From Nephrocerus scutellatus (taxonomy: Eukaryota > Arthropoda > Insecta > Diptera > Pipunculidae): a stretch of 64,000 nt of DNA. This document shows, in pieces, positions 34,380 to 45,610 of the stretch. The stretch is from positions 76,491,976 to 76,555,975 of the forward strand of contig OX352765.1 in NCBI GenBank assembly GCA_947095585.1, given 5' to 3'. The notes beneath the pieces were generated by a model. It made no database searches. It saw only the letters and a list, made by a program, of their open reading frames with translations, and was not told the DNA's origin. Within the stretch, counting starts at the first letter, position 1; the number at the start of each line of letters is the position of its first letter. Made by a program: the position numbers and the translations under genes.

Positions 34380-35560
34380 AGGAGCGTAACGATCTTTAAC
34401 AGAGATAATTCGAACTAAGTATTTCTGCGCTATTAATAATAAGGGGTCTTAAAGTATTAGAATACGATTCAACCCAAATAGTAATTCCATATTGAAATTT
34501 AGAATGTGCGAAGCCATAGTAAAATATCGTTAATACCCTTTCCAACAAAAAGTTCTTGGCAAATACAGTTTCCGGGTGGTTTTCATTAAAAAATATTTTA
34601 AAGGCCTGTGTCCTCAGACCGGTCAACCTTGCGGTCAGACCTGGTCTGTGGGCACGGACAACTTCCGCGGTACCAACGCGACCTTAGTGAGGACTGCCAT
34701 CAAGGCACTTAGTTCGTTCAGTATGAGTGCCTGGGCTAAGGAAAAGTCAACCCTGGCAGCACATCATCCGGAGCCTCGAACCCCATCATTTGACAATACA
34801 ATTGCACCTTATTCTAGGCCGCCTGGAATAGAAACTATTCCAGGCCATTCCTTCTGTTTCATTGTGTATGAATTGAGTTACTAAATACGAAGAGACGCCC
34901 ATAAGGTTCTTCTAAGCAATGAAGAAACCCATTGACTTTTTGCCATTGTTAGACCCCTCAAACAAGTGGCTACAAACTTTAAGAATATATATTTTCCCAA
35001 AAAATATACCATTCAAGTTTTTAGCTGTATCTCAAAGTTGGCAAACAGCTGGTCTATAATCACTTAAGTTTCTGTGATTACCTTTGGAAATGGTGTGCTG
35101 AGGTCACATTTAAGCGACTAATGAAAACAACCTTTATTAAAGCTAACATTGAAGATAGAGCACAATAGATCCATCACATAGCTGGCAAATTGTGAAATTG
35201 AAATCCCATCTTTAGTGAAAGAAATTTTATTTGAGGACATTATAAGTTAATAAAGTTTTTGAGAGATGTGATTGGGTCAACGATAAAAATATTTGACATG
35301 ACTGATTCCTTTTGTGTGTCTGCTGAAATACTGTAATTACAATTGTTCTATGTTGTTATAATGGGCTTTAATATTTCTGATATAATCACAAAGTATTTTT
35401 TAAATTGATCAGCAGTGGTATTTTAATTACAAATAAGAGCTTCATCAACTTCTATCTAGGAAATTACACTAACGTTATCAACCTTTTCCAAAATGTAGGC
35501 AACAATTTTCCTCTCTTTTTTAAAACTTTTATTTAACATGACAAATGGGGTCAATTTTGT
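34380..35560 (-). pseudogene. Degenerate CR1/jockey-like LINE fragments, antisense
   Basis: At 34626-34396 on -, VFAKNFLLERVLTIFYYGFA and HSKFQYGITIWVESYS resemble the RT thumb (YY..IHS...YGI..WG). At about 35330-35140, - strand sequence reads FIVDPIT and, with shifts, DGIS..ASYVMDLL, an RT N-terminal segment. A block at 34620-34890 with normal base composition (TCAGACCTGGTCTGTGGGCA) interrupts them and is unassigned. Too decayed to assign to LINE-A. Confidence 0.5.
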
Positions 35561-36105
35561 CTATATTTTCGACCACTTTGAGGCCCTTTTTAAGCACCTT
35601 CCACACGACCTAGAAAGCTGAATTTTTGTGAGTAAAAAATAGCATTTTTTATATTCCGAGTATTATGCGTGTCGCGTGTGATGGGTTGTCATTTCATTTG
35701 ACTTCTTTGAGGTCTTTTTTAACCAAATTTCACACGACCTAGAGAGCATTTTTTATATTGCGAGTATGACACTTGTCACCTGTCGCGTGTGGCGTGTGCG
35801 ATGGGTTGACATTTTTTCGACTTCTTTGGGGTCCTTTTTAATCAACCACTTTCCACACGACCTAGAGAGTTGATATTTTGTGAGTAGCTAATTCCAAAAT
35901 AGATATTTTTATATTCCACGTATGATGCGTCTCACGTTTTTTGAGGTCTTGTTTAACCACCTTTCGCACCACCTAGCTGGGCTGAAATTTTGTGAGCGGC
36001 TCAATGTCAGGGGCCCCTTTTGATATCCCGCTTTTGACGCTTGTCGGGAGTCGCGTGTGAAGCGTGGTAAAAAGCTAATTCTTTGAAATAGCCCTGACCT
36101 CAAAA
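35560..36105. repeat. Satellite-like tandem array (CACACGACCTAGAGAG-type units)
   Basis: Four degenerate units of about 110-150 bp. Each has GAC..CTTTGAGG(T/C)C(C/T)TTTTTAA, CACCTTCCACACGACCTAGA, TTTTGTGAGT and TTTTTATATTCCGAGTATGA, then TGTCGCGTGTGATGGGTTG. Related single pieces lie at 56745-56910 and 62775-62818. Confidence 0.7.
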
Positions 36106-36747
36106 ACAGATATTTTGGCGATTATTACCAAATACTAAACAACTGTGTGGCGTGTTTCAATGTATATATAAAAGTTTGAAGATTTTTATATTTACTTTTT
36201 TTACCCTTCCCTTCGCATTTTGTATTTGGAATGAGTTACTATTACGTTACCTGGCGTAGGGGTTACCGTGATCACAAAGGCGGTTCCCCCGGAGTGTGGC
36301 TTGGTCATTGCACTTCGATTGAGTTGAGCTCTGCGATTATTCCTAATGCGAAAAACTCGTGCGTGTAATTTTTGTTAATCCTACAATACGTTAAAATAGC
36401 CTTTTAGTTTTTGGTTATGAAGATGTTTCTTACATTTTTTGTTAATTAGATTTTTCTTTTGATTAGGATTTATAACTTTTTTATCATCCAAAGCTTTAAA
36501 TATTTCAAATATGAAGAGATACGGACGTACAAAACTTTATATGGTTTCGAGAGCAAGATGTCATATACAGAGTTCACTCTCCGTATGAACTGGATTCCAT
36601 ACTCACTCACTAATTTTTTAAGCAATTAATCAACCTACAGTAATTTATTCTTGATTACCATATAAACTCATTCGTTTTTTAGGAATATCCGAATCCGTAA
36701 CAATGGTAATAGCAACCGTTGGGTGATCTGCAAGCCTATACTGCACC
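36106..36747. other. Unassigned sequence
   Basis: No gene or known repeat recognised. It is the last part of the insert splitting duplication copy 2. Confidence 0.4.
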
Positions 36748-37287
36748 GATATACTACACTAACATTGCGCAACTTTGTGTCATAAATTTACAACAACAAC
36801 ACGAGTATGATGTAAAACTCATAATTGCATATTCTAATGAAGTGTAAGCAATAACAGGCAGGAGTGGAAAAGTTCCTCCTGCAAAAAGGACTTTATTATT
36901 TATTATATATTACATACATATATGTTATCTATGTGTGGTTTGAGTTAACTGGCTGCCGTCTTTTTTCCATTTCAATTAAGTAGTTTCTGTTAGCACAGAA
37001 GTTGTGCTTGTGCTTGAGAATAATTTACAAGTAAACCAATTAAGTTCTGTTAACATTCAAATGCATTTTGTTTAGAGGAAACAATTTTATATTCAAACAC
37101 AACTCAGTCAGAAGATTCGAGTATATATATACATTTGAGTCTTTAGTGGTTCTATATGGCTACTTAATGGTTACTGTAATGGAAAATCAAATGATTCAGA
37201 AGCTAGTCGCGACAAAACACAGTGACTCCCAGATTGAAATCTTTATTTTAGCGACGATGTTTTTGGCAATATTGGTCCTTAATTAAA

Positions 37288-37455
37288 ACAACCCATTAAA
37301 ATTAATTTTTTTTTATGTAAATTCTCTAATCAGAGAAACACATTGTGCAAAATTAAAATAATCGGGTTAGTTTCTAAAAAAAATTGTATGGGAATACCTT
37401 GGCGCCATCACTTCCAAATTTTTATAGAAAGTGTTGTTATATCGGAGATCAGGCA
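37288..37455 (+). mobile_element. S-element S7, 5' end and part of a unit
   Basis: CAACCCATTAAAATTAATTT, GTAAATTCTCTAATCAGAGA, GGGAATACCTTGGCGCCATC, TAGAAAGTGTTGTTATATCG. It then breaks straight into LINE-L copy L2 at about 37450; the 3' end is missing. Confidence 0.6.
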
Positions 37456-38403
37456 AGAAGAGACCACATTGGTGGATGTCGGAGTTAAGGCATTTCAGGA
37501 GCAACCGCAGGAAGCTTTTTAACGTAGCCAAGGCTACTGGATTAGAAGCTGATTGGGATGCTTACAAAGCTTCTTTCAAACTTTATAAAAGAGAATTAAG
37601 GACAGCCAAACGCTCTTATTGGATACTCTTCTGTGATAAAATAGAAGAGTCTTCTGAGGCGTCTAGCCTAAGCCAAATCCCTGCAACCAATCCAATAATG
37701 CCGAGCTACCTGAAAAAAGCAGATGGCTCGTGGAATACTTCAAGCGAATAATCGCTAAATCTGCTTTTAGATACCTGCTTCACGGGAAGCTCCAATGCGA
37801 TAAATAATGTGTTGATAGGGCTGAGACTCGTACAACTATCTCCGCTGATCTGATAAATAATGAAAAACTGCTTTGGGCTCTAAAAAGCTTCAAACCATAC
37901 AAATCTGCAAGACCTGCTGGCATAATTCCAGCCGAACTGCAAAGGACTTCGGATATTATTCTTCCTTTGCGGGCAACAATTCTAAAGAGTTGTCTCGATC
38001 TGGTCCAGATTCCAGTTTTATGTAGAGAAGTAAACGTGGATTTTATACCCAAATCCGGCAAATGCTCGCATGTTAGTCCAAAGGATCTCAGACCAATCAG
38101 TCTTTCATCATTCCTGTTAGAGACACTGAAAATACTGATCGATATCTGCATACGCACATTCATTGACAAAAGACTCCTGTCTACAGAACAGCTCGCTTAT
38201 TGTAAAGGCAAGTCTGTAGAAACAGCTCTGCACACACAGCTACGTTCTATTGAACATTCCCTTCACCGCAATGAGTACACAATGATGGTATTCCTAGACA
38301 TTGAAGGTGCTTTCAACAACGTCAACACATCTTCGATTTCTATAAAAGGTATAAGCTTAACATTCTCTGATAGAGCCAAGTATTTGGGTTTTATTTTGGA
38401 CAG

Positions 38404-38732
38404 AAAGCTAAGATGGAAACCTAACGTACAAGAAAGAGTTCGTAAAGCCACAGTGGCACTCTTCTCATGCAAATTCGTAGCATTCGTAGCAGATGGAGTC
38501 TTCAACCCCATATAACCCAATGACTATACACAGCGGTAATAAGACCTACTCTTCTATACGGTGTGACTGTAAAGCTAAGATGGAAACCTAACGTACAAGA
38601 AAGAGTTCGTAAAGCCACAGTGGCACTCTTCTGATGCAAATAAGCCATTCGTCTTCAATCTTCAACCCCATATAACTCCTTGACTATACACAGCGGTAAT
38701 AAGACCTACCCTTCTATATGGTGTGACTGCGT
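38404..38732. repeat. Internal 167 bp tandem duplication in LINE-L copy L2
   Basis: Unit 1 at 38404-38570 and unit 2 at 38571-38732 both start AAAGCTAAGATGGAAACCTA and end with GGTGTGACTG. They differ by a few substitutions and small indels, so it is an older event than the Helitron duplication. Confidence 0.88.
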
Positions 38733-39671
38733 GGTGAACTGCCTTAAATAAGAAAGTAAACCTTGACAAATTAAGCAAAGTCCAAAGATCAGCTAGTCTA
38801 TGTATGAGTGAAGCTCTTCGTACAACCCCCTCCGCCGCATTGGAGATTCTGTTCGACCTTACACCACTCGACATTTACAGGTGAACTAGAAATTAAATCG
38901 GTCACTCCTCTGTCCTGAATAAAATCAGGATCCCAGACAACATAGACTACACCACTACATTATGACGATCAGTGAAGACTTGTCTTAGCTGAAGAGAAAC
39001 GTCATATCCGTATATTCTCGAATAGACAAGCTGCACTGAAATCCCTGGAATCAATCTCTACAAATTCAATTCTAGCCCTTAACTGCCGATCATCTCTCGT
39101 GGAGATGGCGGAGCAGTTCAATATCTACCTGTGATGGGTGCCGGGGCACTATATGGCTGACGAACTTGCCAAGCAAGAAACTACTACCCTTCTTACCTGA
39201 ATATTGGCTTTCCAATTGCTACATGCAAACTCTTGTTAAGGCGGGATGCTAATGTAAAAACAAACTGTAGGTGGTCAAACGGTACAACTTGCATAGCGAC
39301 AAAACAGATCTGACTCAAGTTGGATCCGAAACGCTCCAAGTGTTTGATCTCTTAAAAAATATCGCACATCTGTGCTATTGTAGGTGTCATCACTGGACAC
39401 TGTCTCATAGGCAGGCATGCAACAAGACTTTGAGTTTTCTCGAATGGCTTCTGCTGAAGCTGCATGGATGTTCTCTGTACATGTCCAGCCCTTTCCCAAA
39501 ACCATAAACTCCATATGGGAGCTTTCTTCTACAATGACACTAATGATCTCATCAACACTGACATTGGTAGTCTCCTACGCTTCATACGGAGCTCTAATTG
39601 GTTCATCAAGTAGGTGGAAGGAATTTTTCCCGATCCGTGTGGTATCACAATGAACCATTACTAGACTAAGT

Positions 39672-39718
39672 GTGGCTGTTTCACTGACAGCCACTTTAAC
39701 CTAACCTAACCTAACCTA
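39672..39718 (+). other. LINE-L 3' stem-loop and telomere-like (CCTAA)n tail
   Basis: GTGGCTGT (39672-39679) and ACAGCCAC (39687-39694) form a perfect 8 bp stem with a 7 nt loop. They are followed by TTTAA and four CCTAA units. A 3' stem-loop followed by a short tandem tail is the usual recognition layout for reverse transcriptases of several LINE clades. Confidence 0.7.
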
Positions 39719-42689
39719 CTATTGTCAATTTTTAGTTATTGGACGATTTGAACTTGGAGAATTCTTAGCACAGGTAGCCAAAAGTAGTAGCCATTATGTT
39801 GCTGAATTCTTCAGGTCCCAATAATTTGTATACAATAACACAAGCCGTCTTATTTCTTAACGTTGTCGTTTTGACATCGTAGGATGTAGGCCATGCAGAA
39901 TAAAATATTAATAATGCTCGTACCAACGAGTTAGAGTGCGTAAGAAACCATAATATATGCCCATCTGCCAGTCTGAATGGCTATTCACATAGCTGACATT
40001 TTTAGAACAAATCGTTGGCAACCATACAATGTACACAAATTCAAACCGTATGCACCAGAGCAGCTCTAAGAGCCTCAAGGCAATGCGATAGCCCACTGAG
40101 AAGGACAAATGTGCATGTTGTGAAAGAATTATTACAAAAGCCAGACAACAACAACAAAAAAGAACAATAACCAAAAGCAAATAAAAAAATATGCAACTGT
40201 AGTTTTGTGGGTGAAAATTCATATGTGAACGAAGAGGCTGGTATCGAAGAAGGATTTTCTCTTTGGCCGTCATATTAGCCGAAGCTATGCACAATGCATA
40301 AAATGTAAATATCAGCAAATATCAGGACTATATTCGTCCTTCTCGAAATGTTTTCACTTTAGAGATATACCATCACACCACCACCAATAAACCCAACGAC
40401 GCAGCAAGGGACAGTTAGCTGGTATTAGATACTCTAAGTTCTTGTTGTATGATATTTTGTGAATTGTTTGTTATTGTCCTAGCATCAGTTGATATGTGCA
40501 GAGAAGAACAATCCACAGCAACAAATATGCATAAGAGAAGCTACTGGTTCTGCAAAAAAAAAATTCAACGATGACAACAAGCGTAGTTGAAATTTCACTG
40601 CAGACAGAGTGAGCGGCATACCAAGAGGCATTCACAGGAAAAGGCAAAATCCTTGGACGGTATGTAGCTAGAATAGTTTTTTAGTGGACGCATCAGACGA
40701 AACATGCCGTGTGAGGAGTACGTAGACCAAGACCGAAACAAATGTGCCCTTAACGACGTTGCTAATACACATGGCTGGATGTAAACAATTATTTGGCCTG
40801 AACGCAGTAAGGGGAACAAGAAATAGACAAGTTTTGAAGTCATTTCAGACACAACTTCGGGTTTTAGTTTGTATTTTTGCAACAGTTTCGGGTAGTAGTT
40901 GACGAATAAATGTGGACTTGTGGTAAAAAGCCACTAGTAAATACATCGCTCCTTGAGAACAGTTTGTAACAAAGCACTTTAGTGGACTTTGACATATTCT
41001 AATATTTCAAAATCATTTTTTTCTTATTTGACAAGGTACTGGTTTTTTACATAAACCCGCGACATATTCTTCCATCACACTAGCTGCAGTAAAGCTTTAG
41101 TGGAGCTTAATGAATTAAAAGTGATACGGAAAGATCCCCAGAATTACATGGCACATGTGAAAGGAGATGTAACAGAAAGGGGTTGAAGCTTTGCCAAAGC
41201 CCCCATATTTTTATTTGCAATTCGAATTTTAGCATTAACGATGAACGACATTTAACAAATTCTTGTAAATCAGAAGAATCAGAGTAAATGATTCGATGCA
41301 CGACTTAGTGTGATACGAGTATTTGAGTCAACAACAAAGACTTAATACTTAGATAGCAACCACAGATCTTGTCCACCAAGGGGTAAATAATTATATAGTC
41401 ACAATTCTGCTGTAGTCCTTAGTAGACAACCGCGTCGGCTGTAATAGCTGAAATGTCTAAAACATAATGTCTAAATGCAATTATGTTAGCAACATTTCAC
41501 CTCGTTTTCTATTCAAGTGTCTCTCCATGAACTCTTCTGTCAAATTGCCCCTTCCTAATGGAATGTGTTGAACTCCACTCGCACTTGCAGCCAACAATCT
41601 GACATGAAAGTGTAGGGTTTTATGGAATGCACAGTGCACAAGAATGCTACATCATCATCATCATCACCGTCGTCATAATCGTCATCGTTTTGCCTGCGCA
41701 CAAATGCACGTGGCATATTTACAAAAGAATGACAGTTGCGTTTGAAGTTGTGCGACAATACACAAAAGGGTTCACGACGAGTCGAGGACACGCCATGTAA
41801 ACTTCTGAGGTTCACTCCGGCTGGTGACTACAAAGTAGTGAATTCACATAGAACGTACTGTAGCCTCCTTGCACTGGTTGCGGGGTTCGCTAATCGCTTA
41901 GTGTATGGCAGTGCAAGGACAGGCCGTTGCTCTGTGGGTTTGCAGAATATGCAAAATTGTTCGAGCCAGATCCGTGAAACAATAGTCATGTATATTTGTG
42001 CAGTATACATACAACAACGTAGAAGTAAATGCATCATTAGTCAAGTCAGCTGCAAAGCTGAAAGCAATATAAATTCTTTGTAAACACTTTGTCCCTCGTA
42101 TGAGTGTAGTCGCCGTGTTGATAGGAAGGAGTCTTTCATGGATGTACTCGTATAGGGAATGACGAGCGAGCGTTAGGGAAATATTATTTTTGTTTACAGC
42201 AAAAAAGCTAGCTACAAACCTGTCAGCAAAATTTCATCCTTAAATCCCACACCGCAGGACATATCAGTTGGAGATTGTTACGGAAATATTCAATGATCCA
42301 TGACTGGTATTGGGATCAAATGCAAGTCTATAAGGATTATAGGGATGCTTACTCAATCCTTGAAATGCTGTAACAATTGAAAATAAAAACGAGTGATTGC
42401 AGGAAATACTCGAATACATTCATTTGCGAGTAGTACAAGATTTTGGTCGCACTATAAATACGTCTCGAAGGACCGAAAAAATGTTGATTGCTAGAAGCAG
42501 TACAATTATTTTAATAATTTTGAACAATCTCAGCTTAATTGTAGCAGCCGATAAGTCATATATAGTATTCACATTGAGAGCTGAAATACACATAAAAATT
42601 TTGCTTAAATCCTATGCTGTTGGCTGTTAAGATCATTACAACGCGTTATAAAATTAAATCATAATTTTTTTTTAATCTTTATTTTTCTG
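39719..42689. other. 3 kb of intron with no recognised element
   Basis: Open frames at 40318-39908 (-, 136 codons, hydrophobic with a Cys run LFCCCCLAF made by a CAA-type repeat) and 41736-42083 (+) show no known motif or codon pattern, and I do not call them. A (TCA)n tract at about 41651-41692 also gives an acidic run on the - strand. Otherwise unique-looking AT-rich intron. Confidence 0.45.
41651..41692. repeat. (ATC)n/(GTC)n microsatellite
   Basis: ATCATCATCATCATCACCGT and following CGTCATAATCGTCATCG; a trinucleotide repeat with interruptions. Confidence 0.8.
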
Positions 42690-42915
42690 AAAATGACTCT
42701 TTTTACGCATCAAGATGACTAGGAGAATTTAGAGCAGCGATGATATCAAGGATTTTATAGAATCTTCTTCGTGCAGACTTAGTCATGTGAATTGCGTTTG
42801 TGATACTATCAGCGGAGCCATTCACGTCCTAATTAAGGAAAAATAGCGAACTCTAAAATATACTAAAGAAGGTATTGAGGCCATCCCAATTTTCTCTCTT
42901 GTATCACCATTCCCT
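42690..42915 (-). pseudogene. LINE-A fragment A8 (EN/RT junction)
   Basis: The reverse complement matches the A7 segment (31720-31900): GCATCAAGATGACTAGGAGA, TCCACGTC..TTAAGGA-type sequence, and CCCAATTTTCTCTCTTGTAT. No open frame. Confidence 0.6.
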
Positions 42916-43029
42916 TAATTTTTCTTTTTTTCTACCTATTACTATTAAACATTAAACCATTTATACTATTTAACGAAGGAGGGTTATTAAGTAAAACTTT
43001 ATAACTCCTGGATCCTGGTGAATAGGACA

Positions 43030-45610
43030 AGCTCAGTTTGGTGAGGAATTACCCCTTAACCACAGCGATCTGTCCAGCAAGTTAGCTTGTTGAGAGCACT
43101 TTGCTGGAGTTCCTTTAAGGTATTCGGGTATTTTCCTGGGACGGCAATAGCAACGTCATCCGCATAAGCGATTACTCTGCAGTGAGGTCTGCATACCAGC
43201 AGTTCATTAACCGCTAAGTTCCATAGAAGGGGGAACAGGGCTCCACCTTGTGGTATTCCTCTGCAGACAGATCATTTGGCAGACGACACGCCCAGCTTTG
43301 AATATATAATCCTACTTGTGAGCAGAAGATTAATCAATTCGCCAAGCGAGTCATTAACCCTCAAAGTCGATAGCGAATCCGTAATCGTATATAGGTTTGT
43401 TGACGTTGTTAAAAGCGCCTCCAATGTTTAGGAATACCACCATTGTGTACTCCTTGCGGTGAAGCGAATGTTCAATAGAACGTACCAGTGTGTGCAGAGC
43501 AGTTTCTACAGACTTGCCGTTGCAATACGCGTGCTGATCTGTAGACAGGAGTCCTTTGTAAATGCGTATGAGTATGCAGATATCGATCAGTCTTTCCAGT
43601 GTCTTTAAGAGGAATGATTAAAGACTGATGGGTCTGAGATCCTAACATGCGAGCATTTTCCAGCTTTGGTATAAAAACAACGTTTACTTCTCTCCATACA
43701 ACTGGAATATGGACCCGATCGAGACAACTCTTTAGACTTGTTTCCAGCAAAGGAAGGATATTATCCGAAGTCTCTTGCAGCTCAGCTGGAATTATGCCAT
43801 CAGGTCCTGCAGATTTGTATAGTTTGGAGCTTTATAGCACCCAAAGAAGTTTGTCCTTATTTATCAGATCATTGGAGAGACTGCCCTATCAAGGCTGACA
43901 TTACTTAACAAATTGAGCTTCCCGTGAAGCAGGTATCTAAAAGCAGATTGAGCGATTCTTCGCTCGGCATTATTGGATTGGTTTTCTTAGCATAGACGCC
44001 TCAGAAATTTCTTCTATTTTATCCAAGAAGAATCTCCAAGAAGAGCGCTTGGCTGTCCTCAATTCTCTTTTATAAAGTTTAAGTGATACTTTGTAAGCAT
44101 CCCAATCAGTAACTCACCCCTGTCGTTGATGTTGGAGCTGCTCCATACTGAGTGATGGGCATTTGCATCACAGACAATAATGAGACTGGTGTTACGTATT
44201 CTCGCCTCTGCGATGAATCTCTCCAGGGAAAGGGAAAGATCCCACATGGTCGTGGGCAAGATAAGCCGATGTAAGCCAATAGGTTGCTAAGTGAGTCTCC
44301 AATTGTGCTGCAGTGATATCTGGATCGCTTAAGTTAGGGCGTAAAAGAACAACCCATAAAAATTAAAATTTTTCATGTAAATTCTCTAATCGCAGATACA
44401 TGTGTGCAAGTATTCAAACTTGAACACCTCGAAAACTCTGTCACTTTGAAAGCTAACCTATGGGTATGGTTTCAGATACGGTTTGTGCAATTGGAAAGAG
44501 ACATTAGTAAGCAAAATACATACATATTACTTAAAGATGAAATGGAATGTTCATAATCGATTCGATTTTTATACTTTTACGCACATTTATGGTAACTTTG
44601 TGAAATGGCATTAATAATGATTGTGTAAGTCGGAGTAATGTATATTGATGCTTGAGAAATGATGTGAAACAGAAATTTTCTGTTTTCGTTCATAATTAGA
44701 AGTAATGACATTATTAATAACCGTGTAAGTGCCGAGTTAAAAATATGGCGACGCAAACTCGTAGTGCTGCCATGAACAGGCAGAATAGATTTTGCAATCA
44801 AAATCCACCAAACCAAGCAGCGCAGCCGACTGCGCAGCACACACCGCACACAGTCGTTGAAGTGCGACGGTATTTAAAAAAATATATAAGGGCCTTGCGG
44901 CCGAACCTGGGGCCCGATCACTACCAAATTTTAGAAAAAGTATTGTTTACACATGTGTGTAAAATTTGAAAAAAATCGAGTAATTTTTATTTTAAATTGG
45001 TATGGGATTTAAAAGAAAGATTGTCACCGGAAATACACATGTGTACAAAATTTCAGGAAAATCGGGTTTTAGGAAGTGCGTTAAAAATTGATAATTAAAA
45101 AAAAAAATTTGTATGGGTGCCCCTCCGACCCAGGGGCCCGATCTCTCCAAAATTTTTACAAAAGTGTTTTCCATCGGAGCTCCACATTTGTATAAAATTT
45201 TAAGAAAATCGGGTAAATTTTGTAAAATATTTGTATGGGAGCCCCCCGACCCCGAAGTCCAAGGGGCCTCAAATTTAATAGTAAGTATTGTCACCGGAAA
45301 TAAGCATGTGTGCAAAATTTCAATAAAATCGGGCCTTGGGAAGTGGGCTAAAAATTGATCGCAAGATTCCACGACACACAAATCCACAAACCCACAAACA
45401 CACGGGCACGCGAAGTTAATATAGAGAATTAAAAAATAGATTTCGTTTCACTAATATGAGGATCTAGGCTTACCTTTATATAGCCAGTAATAACCAGGAG
45501 TCCTAAGTCCGCAAACCAGGTTGTTAACAATCCTTTCCGCCTTTAAGCAGACGGAGTAAAAGGGAGGCCGAAGCCTTTTTAGAGTGTTGGAGATTAATCT
45601 GAACTAACTT
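43030..45610 (-). pseudogene. LINE-L copy L3: EN to RT palm, interrupted by an S-element
   Basis: On the - strand it begins MLKLVQINLQHSKKASASLL (45612), the ORF2 endonuclease start, then breaks at 45440 where S-element S8 is inserted. EN resumes below 44338 and includes SLIIVCDANAHHSVWSSSNI NDRGELL (44185-44110), the APE D.N.H box. The RT N-terminal part LLRLHDNIL is damaged; then SCLDRVHIPVVWREVNVVFI (43728), a frameshifted copy of the region equal to L2 38000-38240, and near 43260-43060 GGIPQGGALFPLLWNLAVNE and AYADDVAIAVP, which keeps the YADD box missing from L2. The thumb and RNase H are absent. Several frameshifts. Confidence 0.8.
44338..45440 (+). mobile_element. S-element S8, complete multi-unit copy inserted in LINE-L
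   Basis: Starts AACCCATAAAAATTAAAATT and TTCATGTAAATTCTCTAATC; carries a non-repeat stretch (44410-44835) and the linker CAGCACACACCGCACACAGT; then three to four units with GGGGCCCGATC(A/T)CT, AAATTTTTACAAAAGTGTTT and TCGGAGCTCCACATTTGTAT. It ends GGGAAGTGGGCTAAAAATTG, a CACAAATCCACAAACCC tract, GGGCACGCGAAGTTAATATA and GAGAATT. Both flanks are endonuclease sequence of the same LINE-L, which fixes the two ends of the element to within a few bases. Confidence 0.72.

Larger units (their letters stand above)
33465..37288. repeat. Segmental duplication, copy 2, split by about 2.9 kb
   Basis: Block 33465-33815 equals copy 1 at 30310-30665, and block 36748-37288 equals 30670-31208. The 2.9 kb between (33816-36747) holds a degraded LINE (34380-35650), a satellite array (35560-36105) and unassigned sequence. 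Copy 2 ends at an S-element start (37288), as copy 1 does. Confidence 0.78.
37450..39718 (+). pseudogene. LINE-L copy L2: LOA-like, with catalytic RT deletion, 3' hairpin and (CCTAA)n tail
   Basis: It starts after the EN with KKRPHWWMSELRHFRSNRRK and YKRELRTAKRSYWILFCDKI (37455-37660). The RT N-terminal region at 37967-38320 has VNVDFIPKSGK, DLRPISLSSFLLETLKILID, QLAYCKGKSVETALHTQLRS and MMVFLDIEGAFNNV. It then jumps to FSDRAKYLGFILDRKLRWKP, so the YADD-bearing palm is deleted. A 167 bp tandem duplication follows (38404-38732). RNase H remains are at 39000-39170 (SNRQAALKSLESIS, WVPGHYMADELAK), and the C-terminal Cys/His region is at 39297-39650 with frame breaks. It ends in a perfect 8 bp stem-loop and a (CCTAA)n tail at 39697-39718. 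Confidence 0.8.

Noticed and set aside
39908..40318. 136-codon hydrophobic - strand frame, possible membrane protein
   Set aside because: The Cys/Leu run comes from a CAA-type repeat, there is no family motif, and there is no promoter or splice evidence. A chance frame is more likely.
41736..42083. 115-codon + strand frame
   Set aside because: No recognisable motif and overlapped by an equally motif-free - strand frame.
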